A DNA stretch of 64,000 nucleotides from Psychrobacillus sp. FSL H8-0483 (GCF_038637725.1 NZ_CP152052.1:3207501-3271500), one strand, 5' to 3'; shown: positions 26,636 through 34,259, numbered from the stretch's first letter. The notes: generated by a model not told the origin, from the sequence alone. Made by a program: numbers and translations.

Positions 26636-27421
26636 TTAAATAGTCAAATCACCTTCAAAGATTGTCACTACTTTCCCTGATAGTAAAACTTTATCATCTA
26701 AAACTTTAACTTTTAAAATACCACCTCTATCGGAAGCTTGGTAAGCAATAAACTCACTTTTTTGTAATTTCCTCTTCCAATATGGACCTAAACAACAATG
26801 TGCTGAACCAGTCACATGATCCTCATTAAGGCCTTGAGCTGGGGAAAAGAAACGTGAAACAAAGTCATATTCATTTGAACTCGAATGACTTGTAACAATA
26901 ACTCCACGGGCTGGTAATTGGGCAATCAGGTCTATCCTTGGTTTTAAATCCCTTACAATAGCTTCTGTTTTTACTTCCACTAAATAATCTAATTGGTTTT
27001 TTCCAACGTATGTAGGCTCAACACCTAAAGCCTCAATCAATAAATCAGGAGTAATTGACTTCTCTTCAAGAATCGAAGGAAACTCTAATTGAACCCATTC
27101 ATCTACGAATCGTGATTTGAGAATACCACTTTTTGTATAAAAGATAATGGTTTTTTCTTTTTCCACGTACCCGTTTTTCCATAAAAAAAAGGAACTTGCC
27201 AGTGTTCCGTGTCCACAAATAGGTATTTCTGTAGAAGGAGTAAACCAGCGTAAATGGTATTCATTTTTGTTGCGATTAATAAAAGCAGTAACCGGTAAAT
27301 TCACCTCTTTTGCAACATCCTGCATCCAACTACTAGCTTTTTCATCACTTAACAAACATACAGCGGCAGGATTTCCTTTAAAAGCTTTCTCTGTAAACGT
27401 ATTAAAGCTAGATAATTTCAT
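26636..27421 (-). CDS. PhzF-family protein, catalytic Glu replaced
   Basis: 261 aa with the PhzF/diaminopimelate-epimerase-like double fold: FKGNPAAVC near the start, TEIPICGHGT at about 64-73, and VTGSAHC in the second half. In PhzF the catalytic Glu lies in a NLSET-type motif; here that position reads NLPVT (residues 41-45), so the acid is missing and isomerase activity of the PhzF kind is doubtful. GGGGG precedes the ATG. No clear repeat lies between it and the small membrane gene. Confidence 0.8.
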   Translation of the reverse strand: MKLSSFNTFTEKAFKGNPAAVCLLSDEKASSWMQDVAKEVNLPVTAFINRNKNEYHLRWFTPSTEIPICGHGTLASSFFLWKNGYVEKEKTIIFYTKSGILKSRFVDEWVQLEFPSILEEKSITPDLLIEALGVEPTYVGKNQLDYLVEVKTEAIVRDLKPRIDLIAQLPARGVIVTSHSSSNEYDFVSRFFSPAQGLNEDHVTGSAHCCLGPYWKRKLQKSEFIAYQASDRGGILKVKVLDDKVLLSGKVVTIFEGDLTI

Positions 27422-27505
27422 TTTGATTCCCCCGTTTGGTGTAACCTTTTCTTCCTAATAATTCTCTAACAAGTTTGACATAACCCTATCATAACTAGAT
27501 CCCTT

Positions 27506-27595
27506 GTTAAAAACTAACCTGCTGCTTTAGTTGAACAAGAAAAAAGAGCTACATTGCAACTCAATGTTCTTCCGCTATAGCACTCGTTAGTGAAT
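27506..27595 (-). repeat. attC-like repeat I
   Basis: AACTAACCTGCTGCTTTAG then TTGAACAAG; hairpin GAGCTACATTGCAACTC; right end GCACTCGTTAGTGAA, which carries the stop codon of the small frame beside it. Confidence 0.7.
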
Positions 27596-27682
27596 AATTT
27601 TTTCCCATACTCTTTGTACATTCTGAAGATTTGCATCTGAAAAAATCAACTTGTATATATCAGGTTTAGTAGTGCTTTTCAA
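27587..27682 (-). CDS. 31-aa frame, probable truncated cassette gene
   Basis: TTG start with AGGTGA upstream, 31 codons, ending in NLQNVQRVWEKIIH. The TAA is inside repeat I. It looks like the C-terminus of a longer protein cut by repeat J, but a genuine small protein is possible. Unrecognised. Confidence 0.3.
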   Translation of the reverse strand: MKSTTKPDIYKLIFSDANLQNVQRVWEKIIH

Positions 27683-27706
27683 AAAAAAAGATTCACCTAT
27701 TTATTT

Positions 27707-27780
27707 CATTCAACTAACCAAAGTTAAAAGTAAAATACAAAAAAGCGTCAATTTTTTAAAATCAACGCTGTTAATTTATT
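27707..27780 (-). repeat. attC-like repeat J
   Basis: TTCAACTAACC left arm; hairpin AGCGTCAATTTT/AAAATCAACGCT; right end CTGTTAATTTATT containing the histidine-phosphatase stop codon. Acts as that gene's terminator. Confidence 0.6.
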
Positions 27781-28301
27781 TCATTAAAATCCAACTTGCC
27801 AATTACTTCATATCCTTTTCTCCAGCCTTTTGGTTGAATTACAATTCCAGTCATATACGGTAAATTCCCTAACTCTATTTCTTTAGGAAAACTATGGCCT
27901 ATGATTATCCTGTTTTGTCCTGTAGAGGGTGGAAGTTCGAATAATCTTCTATTCTCATGAATGATGATTTTTCTCTTAGCATCAGTAATTGTTGGCACTT
28001 CACTTAAAGTAACAATTTCTGCCAATGATTGTACAATACGTATAATCTTATTAGGAAAAGCTAATTTTGCAGTGTCAATTGCTCTACAAAAGGGACTTGA
28101 AATTACAACTGGTTCGATTGGTATTCCTGTCTGCCTAATGACTTTTCCAATAATCATTGCTTGTTGTTTACCAGTCTCACTTAAATTCCTTTGGGTCCTA
28201 CAATCTTCAAATTTTACAGTTTGGTCATCATTTCCGACTGTTGCTTCAGCATGTCTGAAATAGATAATATAACCACCATTCAGTAGCTTGTCAAATGTCA
28301 T
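27771..28301 (-). CDS. Histidine phosphatase superfamily protein
   Basis: 176 aa. The RHAE motif (YFRHAEAT) with phospho-accepting His17 and a second catalytic His in IIIGHSFP place it in branch 1 of the phosphoglycerate-mutase-like phosphatases. The region SETGKQQAMIIG is typical. ATG 28301 with GGAGG 6 bases upstream is preferred over 28322. Substrate unknown. Unit between repeats K and J. Confidence 0.85.
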   Translation of the reverse strand: MTFDKLLNGGYIIYFRHAEATVGNDDQTVKFEDCRTQRNLSETGKQQAMIIGKVIRQTGIPIEPVVISSPFCRAIDTAKLAFPNKIIRIVQSLAEIVTLSEVPTITDAKRKIIIHENRRLFELPPSTGQNRIIIGHSFPKEIELGNLPYMTGIVIQPKGWRKGYEVIGKLDFNEIN

Positions 28302-28397
28302 GTTATCCTCCAATACTGCCATATTTATGTTAAATGATTAACTAGTATATTTAAATTATCCTAAAAATGTTACTAATTCTAGATGGGAATAAAACTC

Positions 28398-28408
28398 TTC
28401 TTCAACTA
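28398..28408 (-). repeat. attC-like repeat K, left end
   Basis: TTCTTCAACTA; the copy continues at 29138 after the group II intron remnant. Joined, it reads CTTCAACTAACCTGCTGCG, the canonical form. Confidence 0.65.
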
Positions 28409-29137
28409 GTCGAGTAGAAGGGAACCTCTCTAACTTACGGTAGATTGTGTTCCTCCCCCTCACAGAACCGTGCTTGCGCTATTCACGCACACGGCTCCTC
28501 CTAGTCATCATTCACAAAATGTAGCTAATCTCTTTTCTTAAGTCGTATATATTCACCTTAACTCTTGGTGAAGGTAACGGATGTTTATGAAGAAAGAGAT
28601 TGAATTTATCCCAAGTAAAGGATTTCCTTTTGCTAATCTTCCTTTTAGAAGAGTATGGTGTACAAGCGATAATAAGCAAGGAAACCAAATGCCTTTGTAG
28701 GGAGTCGGATAGCAGCGTAGTACCAATGAAGTTGGGTAATGCCGATGGAGGAAAGGCTAGCTACCAGTTATCATCCTTACTAGGGACACATTTACTACAC
28801 GCAGAGGTAGGTATAAATGGGAAACAAAACTACTAAGGATAGCAGAACCATGTGTAACGTGCCAAGGTCTCTGACTCCAGAGAGGTTTTATCCTTCTTGC
28901 CTTTAACGAAGGATAAAATGTAGCTTTCTGCTGCAGGTAAAGCATCAGCCCTATCGATTTACTAACATTATGGAGCTCAATCCCTTCAACCATTTGGCTT
29001 TCGGCCCGCCACCTAACTGTCTACGCTTATAGACTAACGTTACCGTTAGCCCTCCAAGACTCGCTACGAGCGAATGGCTAATTCTTACTCGACGGGAATC
29101 CCACCCGCTATATGATACGACCTAGGCTCGGCCGCAC
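28409..29137 (-). mobile_element. ORF-less group II intron remnant
   Basis: 729 nt on the minus strand. It begins GTGCGGCC (GUGYG consensus) and ends TCTACTCGAC (AY consensus). Near the 3' end lies a domain V (28465-28497) followed by a domain VI-like hairpin. The 5' half has domain-I-like blocks (GGGATTCCCGTC, AAGCGTAGACAGTTAGGTGG, CCGAAAGCC). No reverse transcriptase frame remains. Removal of exactly this interval restores a canonical repeat, which defines the ends. Domain V has GAAU instead of GAAA in the loop and is one base short, so it may not be catalytic. Confidence 0.75.
28465..28497 (-). ncRNA. Group II intron domain V
   Basis: GAGCCGTGTGCGTGAATAGC then GCAAGCACGGTTC: the AGC triad, stem and distal GGTTC of domain V. 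Confidence 0.75.
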
Positions 29138-29220
29138 ACCTGCTGCGTTAGCACAATAAGAAAAAAGAGCCGTCTAAGTAGCTCATTGATCTTTGACTAA
29201 CGCACCCGTTACTTTAATAA
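29138..29220 (-). repeat. attC-like repeat K, main part
   Basis: ACCTGCTGCGTTAGCACAAT, hairpin AGCCGTCTAAGTAGCT, right inner arm GACTAACGC, end CCCGTTACTTTAAT. Inner arms GCGTTAG/CTAACGC differ from the CTTTAG type of other copies on both sides, a compensatory change. Confidence 0.7.
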
Positions 29221-29259
29221 AAATTACATAATCTTCAGCCTTTCTCTTTGATTTTCAGG

Positions 29260-29493
29260 TTATTTTAACCAATAACGAACTCCTTTACCAGCTAAAGGTT
29301 CATCATTATACCTTGGAATAACGTGGAATGAAAAATAGATTGATTTGAAACTTTTCCTACGTTCCAACCAAGTGTGTAACCATCTGGTGCATATTTATCA
29401 TCGAGATATTTCTTAGCATTTTGCAAAAGTTTATATGTATCGTTCCATTCATCTTTTGTTAATTCAAAAGCATTAGCGTGATGTAATCTATAA
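29260..29493 (-). pseudogene. HIT-family hydrolase remnant
   Basis: The reading HHANAFELTKDEWNDTYKLL ... GYTLGWNVGKVSNQSIFH continues, after a one-base shift, as HVIPRYNDEPLAGKGVRYWL, the C-terminal half of a HIT (histidine triad) protein. The N-terminus is gone at repeat L, and the HxHxH region is damaged by the frameshift. A broken single-gene unit 5' of repeat K. Confidence 0.75.
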
Positions 29494-29498
29494 ATACC

Positions 29499-29592
29499 TT
29501 ATTCAACTAAACTGGCTATTTAATTGAACAAGAAAAAGAGCCATCTATGCAGCTCGTTGATCTTTTGTAAGTGAAAAGTGCCTCTGTTTAAT
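29499..29592 (-). repeat. attC-like repeat L
   Basis: TTATTCAACTAAACTGGC, inner arm TTTAATTGAAC, hairpin AGCCATCTATGCAGCT, end CCTCTGTTTAAT holding the stop codon of the adjoining fragment. Confidence 0.7.
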
Positions 29593-29664
29593 ACAGCCCC
29601 CCATACCATTTTTCAATAATTCCACCACCTTTGGTTGTTACTTCTCCATGAATGTTCGAAGTTC
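29588..29664 (-). pseudogene. Gene 3' fragment (about 25 codons)
   Basis: Open frame without a start, ending NIHGEVTTKGGGIIEKWYGG then LY; the TAA lies inside repeat L and the 5' side is cut by repeat M. Unrecognised truncated cassette. Confidence 0.4.
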
Positions 29665-29667
29665 CTT

Positions 29668-29745
29668 CTTACACTAAACTGCTGGGTTAGAATTCAAAAA
29701 AAAAAGCGTTAATCCGTCCTGGATCACCGCCTCTATAATTTAAGA
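29668..29745 (-). repeat. attC-like repeat M, degenerate
   Basis: ACACTAAACTGCTGGGTTAG, A-run, hairpin region AGCGTTAATCC...GGATCACCGC, right arm lost. Confidence 0.5.
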
Positions 29746-29789
29746 AGAAATTTCATAATTTCTTCTACACATTAAAATAATCCAATCCC

Positions 29790-29903
29790 TTAATGGATGG
29801 TCCCAGAATCATGAAGAAGTTTGGATGCTTCTGTATGTTCCCATTCTTCCACTGTCTTATATGCTCTTTTTGGAAAATACTCTTTACCTAGAAGAACTCC
29901 CAT
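29790..29903 (-). pseudogene. Gene 3' fragment (37 codons)
   Basis: MGVLLGKEYFPKRAYKTVEE ... LLHDSGTIH. The frame stays open a few codons 5' (FYILQEVIL) without a ribosome binding site, so it is probably a decayed gene end. Unrecognised. Confidence 0.35.
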
Positions 29904-30022
29904 TAGAATAACTTCTTGAAGAATGTAGAATTTATTCCTTTTTTAATATCGTATAATCCTTATTTTACCAAAAACGCGTGCTGTATCCATTCATCTGGAG
30001 ACTTGCAGTAAATAACGGTATT

Positions 30023-30610
30023 TCAGTTGTGATGACTATCACCCTCTTCAGCAGCCTCTGCATCTGATTTGGTAGGATGAACAGTACCAAACGGATGGTT
30101 GGGAGGAGCATATATCGAATAAAGTTTTAGTGGAATATTACCTGTATTTGTTAGATTATGCCATGTTCCAGCAGGTATCACTATTGCAGAATCATCGTAG
30201 ACATTTCTTATAAAGTTTAAATTATCTTTACTTTTGCCCATTTGAACAATCCCCTGGCCTTGTTCAATACGTAAGAATTGATCAACGTCAGGATGCATTT
30301 CCAAGCCGATATCTTCTCCAACATGGAGACTCATTAAAGTAACTTGTAAATGTGTCCCTGTCCATAAAGCGGTACGATAAGTATTGTTTTGCTTAGTTGC
30401 TTCATTGATATTAACGACAAATGGTTCCGGTCCATAATCTGTTAACAATATTCTACCATCACCATTGGATGAGCAGTAAGAACTAAATCTGTTTGCATGT
30501 TCTAACTCATTAGGATATGTCCAGTAAACCGATTGTCTTCCATAGTTATTCATTGGCACATTAGTATAATAAGGGTATTGACATTGATACATATAAGGAA
30601 CATAATACAT
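30023..30610 (-). CDS. Cupin-domain protein with Tyr-rich N-terminus
   Basis: About 195 aa. Residues 1-25 are rich in Tyr, Pro and Gln (YVPYMYQCQYPYYTN), as in spore-coat-associated proteins. A cupin follows with EMHPDVDQFLRIEQGQG (motif 1) and IPAGTWHNLTNTG (motif 2), keeping the His/Glu metal ligands. Sporulation association is inferred from composition only. ATG 30610 is used; a GTG at 30628 is possible because the AAGGGA site lies 11 bases upstream. Confidence 0.75.
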   Translation of the reverse strand: MYYVPYMYQCQYPYYTNVPMNNYGRQSVYWTYPNELEHANRFSSYCSSNGDGRILLTDYGPEPFVVNINEATKQNNTYRTALWTGTHLQVTLMSLHVGEDIGLEMHPDVDQFLRIEQGQGIVQMGKSKDNLNFIRNVYDDSAIVIPAGTWHNLTNTGNIPLKLYSIYAPPNHPFGTVHPTKSDAEAAEEGDSHHN

Positions 30611-30676
30611 TTTTCTCAATCCCTTCACCGTTTATTAAATTATCCTATGCAACGTGTTAAAGGAATGTACTTAGAC

Positions 30677-30955
30677 TCAGGTATTCCTTAAATCACAACG
30701 TTCCTTAACCTCCAGCTGGTGCCGCTGCAGGCTGTCTTTTGCCCAATTCCTGATTAACCAATAAAAATTGGCGGCAGGATTTTTTTGAGCCAATGTGAGA
30801 CGAGAAATAATCGTTTGCGCCTGAGCTTCTTCATCAATCTGCTCTCTCATGAAATCCTGAGTGATAACCGTTGAATGTGGGTCCACTTGATTCACGTAAT
30901 TGAATGCTAGACAATAAGAATTTGTGACATAGCGGTCATGATTGAAGTTCTTATT
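30677..30955 (-). pseudogene. N-truncated protein fragment
   Basis: 93 codons open after a TGA, with an internal ATG at 30895 but no ribosome binding site there. The reading NSYCLAFNYV ... PAANFYWLIRNWAKDSLQRH looks like a real C-terminal domain, possibly a coat or ferritin-like protein. Not identified. Confidence 0.4.
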
Positions 30956-31074
30956 TCAACTTTTCCGTTCTTTTTAAATTACATCAAGTATCGTATGCTT
31001 TATTTTCTTAAAACGCCACATCATCCAAACCTTCATGAAAATTTTCTCGCTTATACTTTTTTAAGTACATCTCT

Positions 31075-31100
31075 TATTCAACTAACCTGCCCCGTTAGCC
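31075..31100 (-). repeat. attC-like repeat N, left end only
   Basis: TTATTCAACTAACCTGCCCC then GTTAG; the rest is lost. Last copy on this side. Confidence 0.5.
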
Positions 31101-31211
31101 ATCCATGAAGCTTTTCTTCACCACAGAATATGCAAGAATATTACGTTCTTCCATGGTAGTTTAAGTACATTTCTTCACAATCTTTATAATGGCATTTACA
31201 TAAATATCCAA

Positions 31212-31262
31212 CAAAAAAAATCATCTCACCTCTAAGAAATCTATAGAGGAGAGATGATTTTA
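31212..31262. terminator. Strong bidirectional hairpin
   Basis: AATCATCTC-ACCTCTA/TAGAGG-AGAGATGATT with A and T tails. Confidence 0.75.
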
Positions 31263-31415
31263 ATCAAACTTTATTATAAATAATCAATCTTTTTTACAAA
31301 GCTACATTAAAATAAAACTTTCACTTTCTTCGTTCCAATCCAGTGTTAGGACGATATTATATAATCTTCGCGATATGAATCAATTCCTCCTTTGCTTCAT
31401 ACAAAAATACATAAT

Positions 31416-31446
31416 AAAAAGACCATCAGTCAATTGGTCTTTTCAT
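31416..31446 (-). terminator. Terminator of the YvlB-like operon
   Basis: AAAAGACCA/TGGTCTTTT, 20 bases after the last gene. Confidence 0.7.
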
Positions 31447-31465
31447 TATTATCTTTAATTGACAT

Positions 31466-31747
31466 CTATAACCTTATAAAAACTTCTGTACCATCTTTTG
31501 CTTTGACATCAACGATTTCGAGCCCTCTATGTCTTTTCAGTTCTTTCACAATTTCTTTGAGTTCCTTTTTATCTAGTTGCGGAATCGTAAATGGCATTTC
31601 TTTTTCCTTCTTATTCTCCACCGTCCACTTGTTTATCATTTTATTCAATAATTGTGAAGAAAGTATAGTAATGCCTATGTTTAGTATCATATAAGGAACG
31701 GGAATCGAGAGTCGTATAGCTTTTGATTTTACTTTTACGTTTAGCAT
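31466..31747 (-). CDS. Small membrane-anchored protein with YvlB-like tail
   Basis: 93 aa. One hydrophobic segment (about residues 14-35), then a charged linker and a C-terminal LEIVDVKAKDGTEVFIRL that resembles the end of the neighbouring 128-aa protein (QIVDIKSANGDTISVTIE). Ten bases after that gene, so same operon. Weak ribosome binding site. Function unknown. Confidence 0.65.
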   Translation of the reverse strand: MLNVKVKSKAIRLSIPVPYMILNIGITILSSQLLNKMINKWTVENKKEKEMPFTIPQLDKKELKEIVKELKRHRGLEIVDVKAKDGTEVFIRL

Positions 31748-31756
31748 ATGAGCACT

Positions 31757-32143
31757 CTATTCTATCGTAACGGAAATTGTATCACCATTTGCAGACTTGA
31801 TATCAACAATTTGTCCGTCTAATTCATTTTCGATTGCATCCAGAATTAAGCTGATATCGATGTCTTTTACGTACTTTTCTGATTGGGGAATACTTGAAGC
31901 AATATTGTGTCCGGCCAACAATACAACTTTTACAAGCTTAATTGGCAAATTGACAGTGACGTTATCATTTTCAGCTGATACGACTCGTACTTTTAATGTT
32001 TTGTCTGCATATACAGGTGATTTTGGTGAAGATGCGCTTCCAGATTCTCGTGCTTTTAATACTTGAATAAGCTCGGAAGCCTTCGCTGCATCCACTTTCC
32101 CTTCCTGTACCATTGTTAATACTTTTTCAATTTCTGCATTCAT
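31757..32143 (-). CDS. YvlB-like protein with SHOCT-like N-terminus
   Basis: 128 aa. The first 30 residues (VLTMVQEGKVDAAKASELIQ) form a short helical motif common at the start of YvlB/DUF4097 proteins; the rest is a small domain of unknown role. Second gene of the operon led by the DUF2089 protein. Confidence 0.7.
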   Translation of the reverse strand: MNAEIEKVLTMVQEGKVDAAKASELIQVLKARESGSASSPKSPVYADKTLKVRVVSAENDNVTVNLPIKLVKVVLLAGHNIASSIPQSEKYVKDIDISLILDAIENELDGQIVDIKSANGDTISVTIE

Positions 32144-32155
32144 CTCTAATTCCCC

Positions 32156-32521
32156 CTATTCATCTTTTAAAAGTCTAATCGCTTCTTCCGAAGTTATTTC
32201 TCCGTTTTCTAACATTGCAATTACCTTTTTCTCATCCACTTCGTTTTTCTTCTTTGTTTCGAAGCCTAGGGAGCTAACAACCTCATTCAGTTTGCCTCGA
32301 ACTGTTGGATAGGAAATTCCAAGTTCTTTTTCAACTTCCTTAATATTTCCACGACATGTTAGAAATACTTCGACAAATCGAAGTTGTTCATTTGATAGGG
32401 AAGCCAATTTGGATAATTCGAATTCATTTTCAATTGTTGTGTGACAGTGAGTGCAATGTAACTTCGTGATTTTTAATGTTTCACTACAGACAGGACAATG
32501 ACTAATTACTTGATGGGCCAT
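32156..32521 (-). CDS. DUF2089 zinc-ribbon/HTH regulator (YvlA-like)
   Basis: About 121 aa. A zinc ribbon (CPVC ... CTHC) is followed by a helix-turn-helix (NIKEVEKELGISYPTVRGKL) and a C-terminal helical motif (MLENGEITSEEAIRLL) like the start of the next protein. Likely transcriptional regulator of the operon and possibly of an envelope stress response (inference). Start at MAHQVISHCP because homologues begin there; AGGAGGG is then 15 bases away, so an in-frame ATG at 32560 or 32557 remains possible. Confidence 0.75.
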   Translation of the reverse strand: MAHQVISHCPVCSETLKITKLHCTHCHTTIENEFELSKLASLSNEQLRFVEVFLTCRGNIKEVEKELGISYPTVRGKLNEVVSSLGFETKKKNEVDEKKVIAMLENGEITSEEAIRLLKDE

Positions 32522-32841
32522 AATATCTTTTAAGTCCCTCCTCTTATTTGTATTCATCATATATCATCAAAATAACAAAATCAACATTAAAATTAAATAA
32601 TTAAATTTATTTAAGCTAAATACTAAATAATATTAATTTAAATATAGACAATCTAATTTTCAATTACAAAAAAAGGTGTAGAATGAGTCAAAATTGACTT
32701 ATTCTACACCATTCTTTTCGGTATATACTTTACAAGATAAATTTTGCTCATATATTAAGGACTTTGTTAAAGCAATTGATCGTTTACAGAGCCTTATTTT
32801 TAATTTATGAATTATTTTTATCAAACCTGGAATATCTTCCA
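32522..32841. other. AT-rich intergenic stretch
   Basis: Promoter region of the YvlA-like operon and a terminator hairpin at 32668-32716 (GGTGTAGAAT.AGTCAA stem). No gene seen. Confidence 0.6.
32668..32716 (-). terminator. Second terminator behind the ABC operon
   Basis: GGTGTAGAAT...ATTCTACACC long stem followed by seven T on the minus strand. Confidence 0.7.
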
Positions 32842-32882
32842 TAAAAAACGAGCAAACCCCATATAAACAGGGCTTGCTCGTC
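32842..32882 (-). terminator. Terminator of the amino-acid ABC operon
   Basis: ACGAGCAAACCC/GGGCTTGCTCGT with T-run, 6 bases after the ATPase stop. Confidence 0.85.
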
Positions 32883-32887
32883 TATGA

Positions 32888-33610
32888 TTATAAAACCTTC
32901 TCTAAAAACTCTTTCGCACGAACGGATTTTGGCTCTGTGAAAAACTGTGCTGGTGGCGTATCTTCCACAAGCTGACCACCATCTAGGAATAGAATACGAT
33001 CCGCTACTTCACGAGCGAAGTTCATTTCATGCGTTACAATGACCATCGTCATACCTGATTCAGCAAGTGACTTCATTACCTCAAGTACTTCCTTTACCAT
33101 CTCTGGATCAAGTGCTGACGTTGGTTCATCAAATAGCATAACAGATGGATTCATCGCTAATGCACGCGCAATCGCTACACGTTGCTTTTGTCCACCTGAT
33201 AGGCGGTTTGGATATGCATCCCGTTTCTCATAAAGACCAACCTGACGTAGAAGCTCATCTGCTTTTGCAATTGCTTCTGTTTTCGAAATCCCCTGCACAT
33301 TTCTTGGTGCATACGTAATGTTCTCAAGCACAGTTTTATGCGGGAACAAGTAGAAATGCTGGAACACCATTCCGACATTTTCACGTACCTTCATAATATT
33401 TGTGCTCTTATCTGTTACAACATCGTTTCCTATCGTAATAACGCCTTTCGTTGGTTCCTCTAATAAGTTTATACAACGTAAAAACGTTGACTTTCCCGAA
33501 CCCGATGGACCAATAATAGCGATTACTTCTTTTTCTTTTATTTCAGTTGAAATCCCTTTTAACACTTCATTTTGTCCGAATGATTTATGCAAGTCTTCTA
33601 CTTTAATCAC
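32888..33610 (-). CDS. Polar amino-acid ABC transporter, ATPase
   Basis: 240 aa GlnQ/TcyN-type ATPase. Walker [10 protein letters not shown] (34-42), signature LSGGQKQR, Walker B MLFDEP and the switch His (VTHE) are all present. It energises uptake by the permease whose gene overlaps by 8 bases and the lipoprotein encoded upstream. Substrate could be Gln, Arg, cystine or similar. Confidence 0.93.
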   Translation of the reverse strand: MIKVEDLHKSFGQNEVLKGISTEIKEKEVIAIIGPSGSGKSTFLRCINLLEEPTKGVITIGNDVVTDKSTNIMKVRENVGMVFQHFYLFPHKTVLENITYAPRNVQGISKTEAIAKADELLRQVGLYEKRDAYPNRLSGGQKQRVAIARALAMNPSVMLFDEPTSALDPEMVKEVLEVMKSLAESGMTMVIVTHEMNFAREVADRILFLDGGQLVEDTPPAQFFTEPKSVRAKEFLEKVL

Positions 33611-34259
33611 TTCTTCTCATCCTCTTTTCTAGCATTTTACCAAGGAAGGTTAAAATGAGCGTCATAATATAATAAATCACACCAGCAACTATTAAGGCCT
33701 CTAAATAATGGTAATTAGAACCACCAACAACGGTTGCACGGCGCATAATATCTAGCGCCCCGATTACCGTTACAATCGCAGATTCCTTATTTAATGTAAT
33801 AAATTCATTCATTAATGCAGGCATAATGTTCTTCATGGCCTGTGGTAAAATAATATCCTTCATCATTTTTGCGTATGGAATACCTAATGCAAGTGATGCC
33901 TCCTGCTGGCCTTTATCAACCGCATTAATACCACCTCGAATAACCTCAGAAATATAAGCACCTGAGTTTAAACCAAATGCAATAATAGCAGCTGGCATTG
34001 GATCAATTTGAATATCAAATAATTGAGGAATCGCATAGAAAATAAGCATTAATTGTAATACAAGCGGTGTTCCTCTAAAAATAGATGTATAAAAATCTGC
34101 TAGTAAACGTAATACAGTTATTTTCCCAATTTTACAAAGTGCTAGTAAAATACCGAGCACAAGACCCATGATAGTAGCTCCAATAACTATTTGAAGCGTG
34201 ACACCTATTCCTTTTAAAATATAAGGAATAGAGGGAACGACTGCTGTGAAATCTAACAC
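33603..34259 (-). CDS. Polar amino-acid ABC transporter, permease
   Basis: 218 aa of the HisM/GlnP type with five or so helices and the EAA loop ([20 protein letters not shown]). GTG start at 34259 with AAGGAGG 8 bases upstream; the open frame to 34331 is not supported. Probably a homodimer in the membrane. Confidence 0.9.
   Translation of the reverse strand: MLDFTAVVPSIPYILKGIGVTLQIVIGATIMGLVLGILLALCKIGKITVLRLLADFYTSIFRGTPLVLQLMLIFYAIPQLFDIQIDPMPAAIIAFGLNSGAYISEVIRGGINAVDKGQQEASLALGIPYAKMMKDIILPQAMKNIMPALMNEFITLNKESAIVTVIGALDIMRRATVVGGSNYHYLEALIVAGVIYYIMTLILTFLGKMLEKRMRRSD

Larger units (their letters stand above)
20992..31100 (-). other. Integron-like cassette array (integrase not in window)
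   Basis: Twelve copies or parts of one structured repeat separate single-gene units over 10 kb; none was found outside. Read on the minus strand each full copy is: AACTAAC box, inner arm (CTTTA(C/G)TTGAA type), hairpin with T-run, complementary inner arm, GTTAGTT box. Most genes are on the minus strand with a copy directly at the 3' end, 50-80 bases before the next start. This is the layout of ORF-attC cassettes. No tyrosine recombinase is encoded in the window, so if it is an integron it resembles an integrase-less cluster (CALIN). A family of mobile terminators is the main alternative. Confidence 0.5.
30956..31465. other. Gene-free stretch at the array edge
   Basis: Contains the last repeat end (N), a strong hairpin (31212-31262) and a small terminator (31416-31446). 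No supported gene. Confidence 0.6.

Noticed and set aside
28600-28836. Plus-strand 78-codon frame in the intron remnant
   Set aside because: Explained as intron-derived sequence; no ribosome binding site and no reverse transcriptase motifs.
20992-31100. CRISPR array
   Set aside because: The repeats are 75-95 bp, structured, separated by genes and not by uniform spacers; no cas genes.
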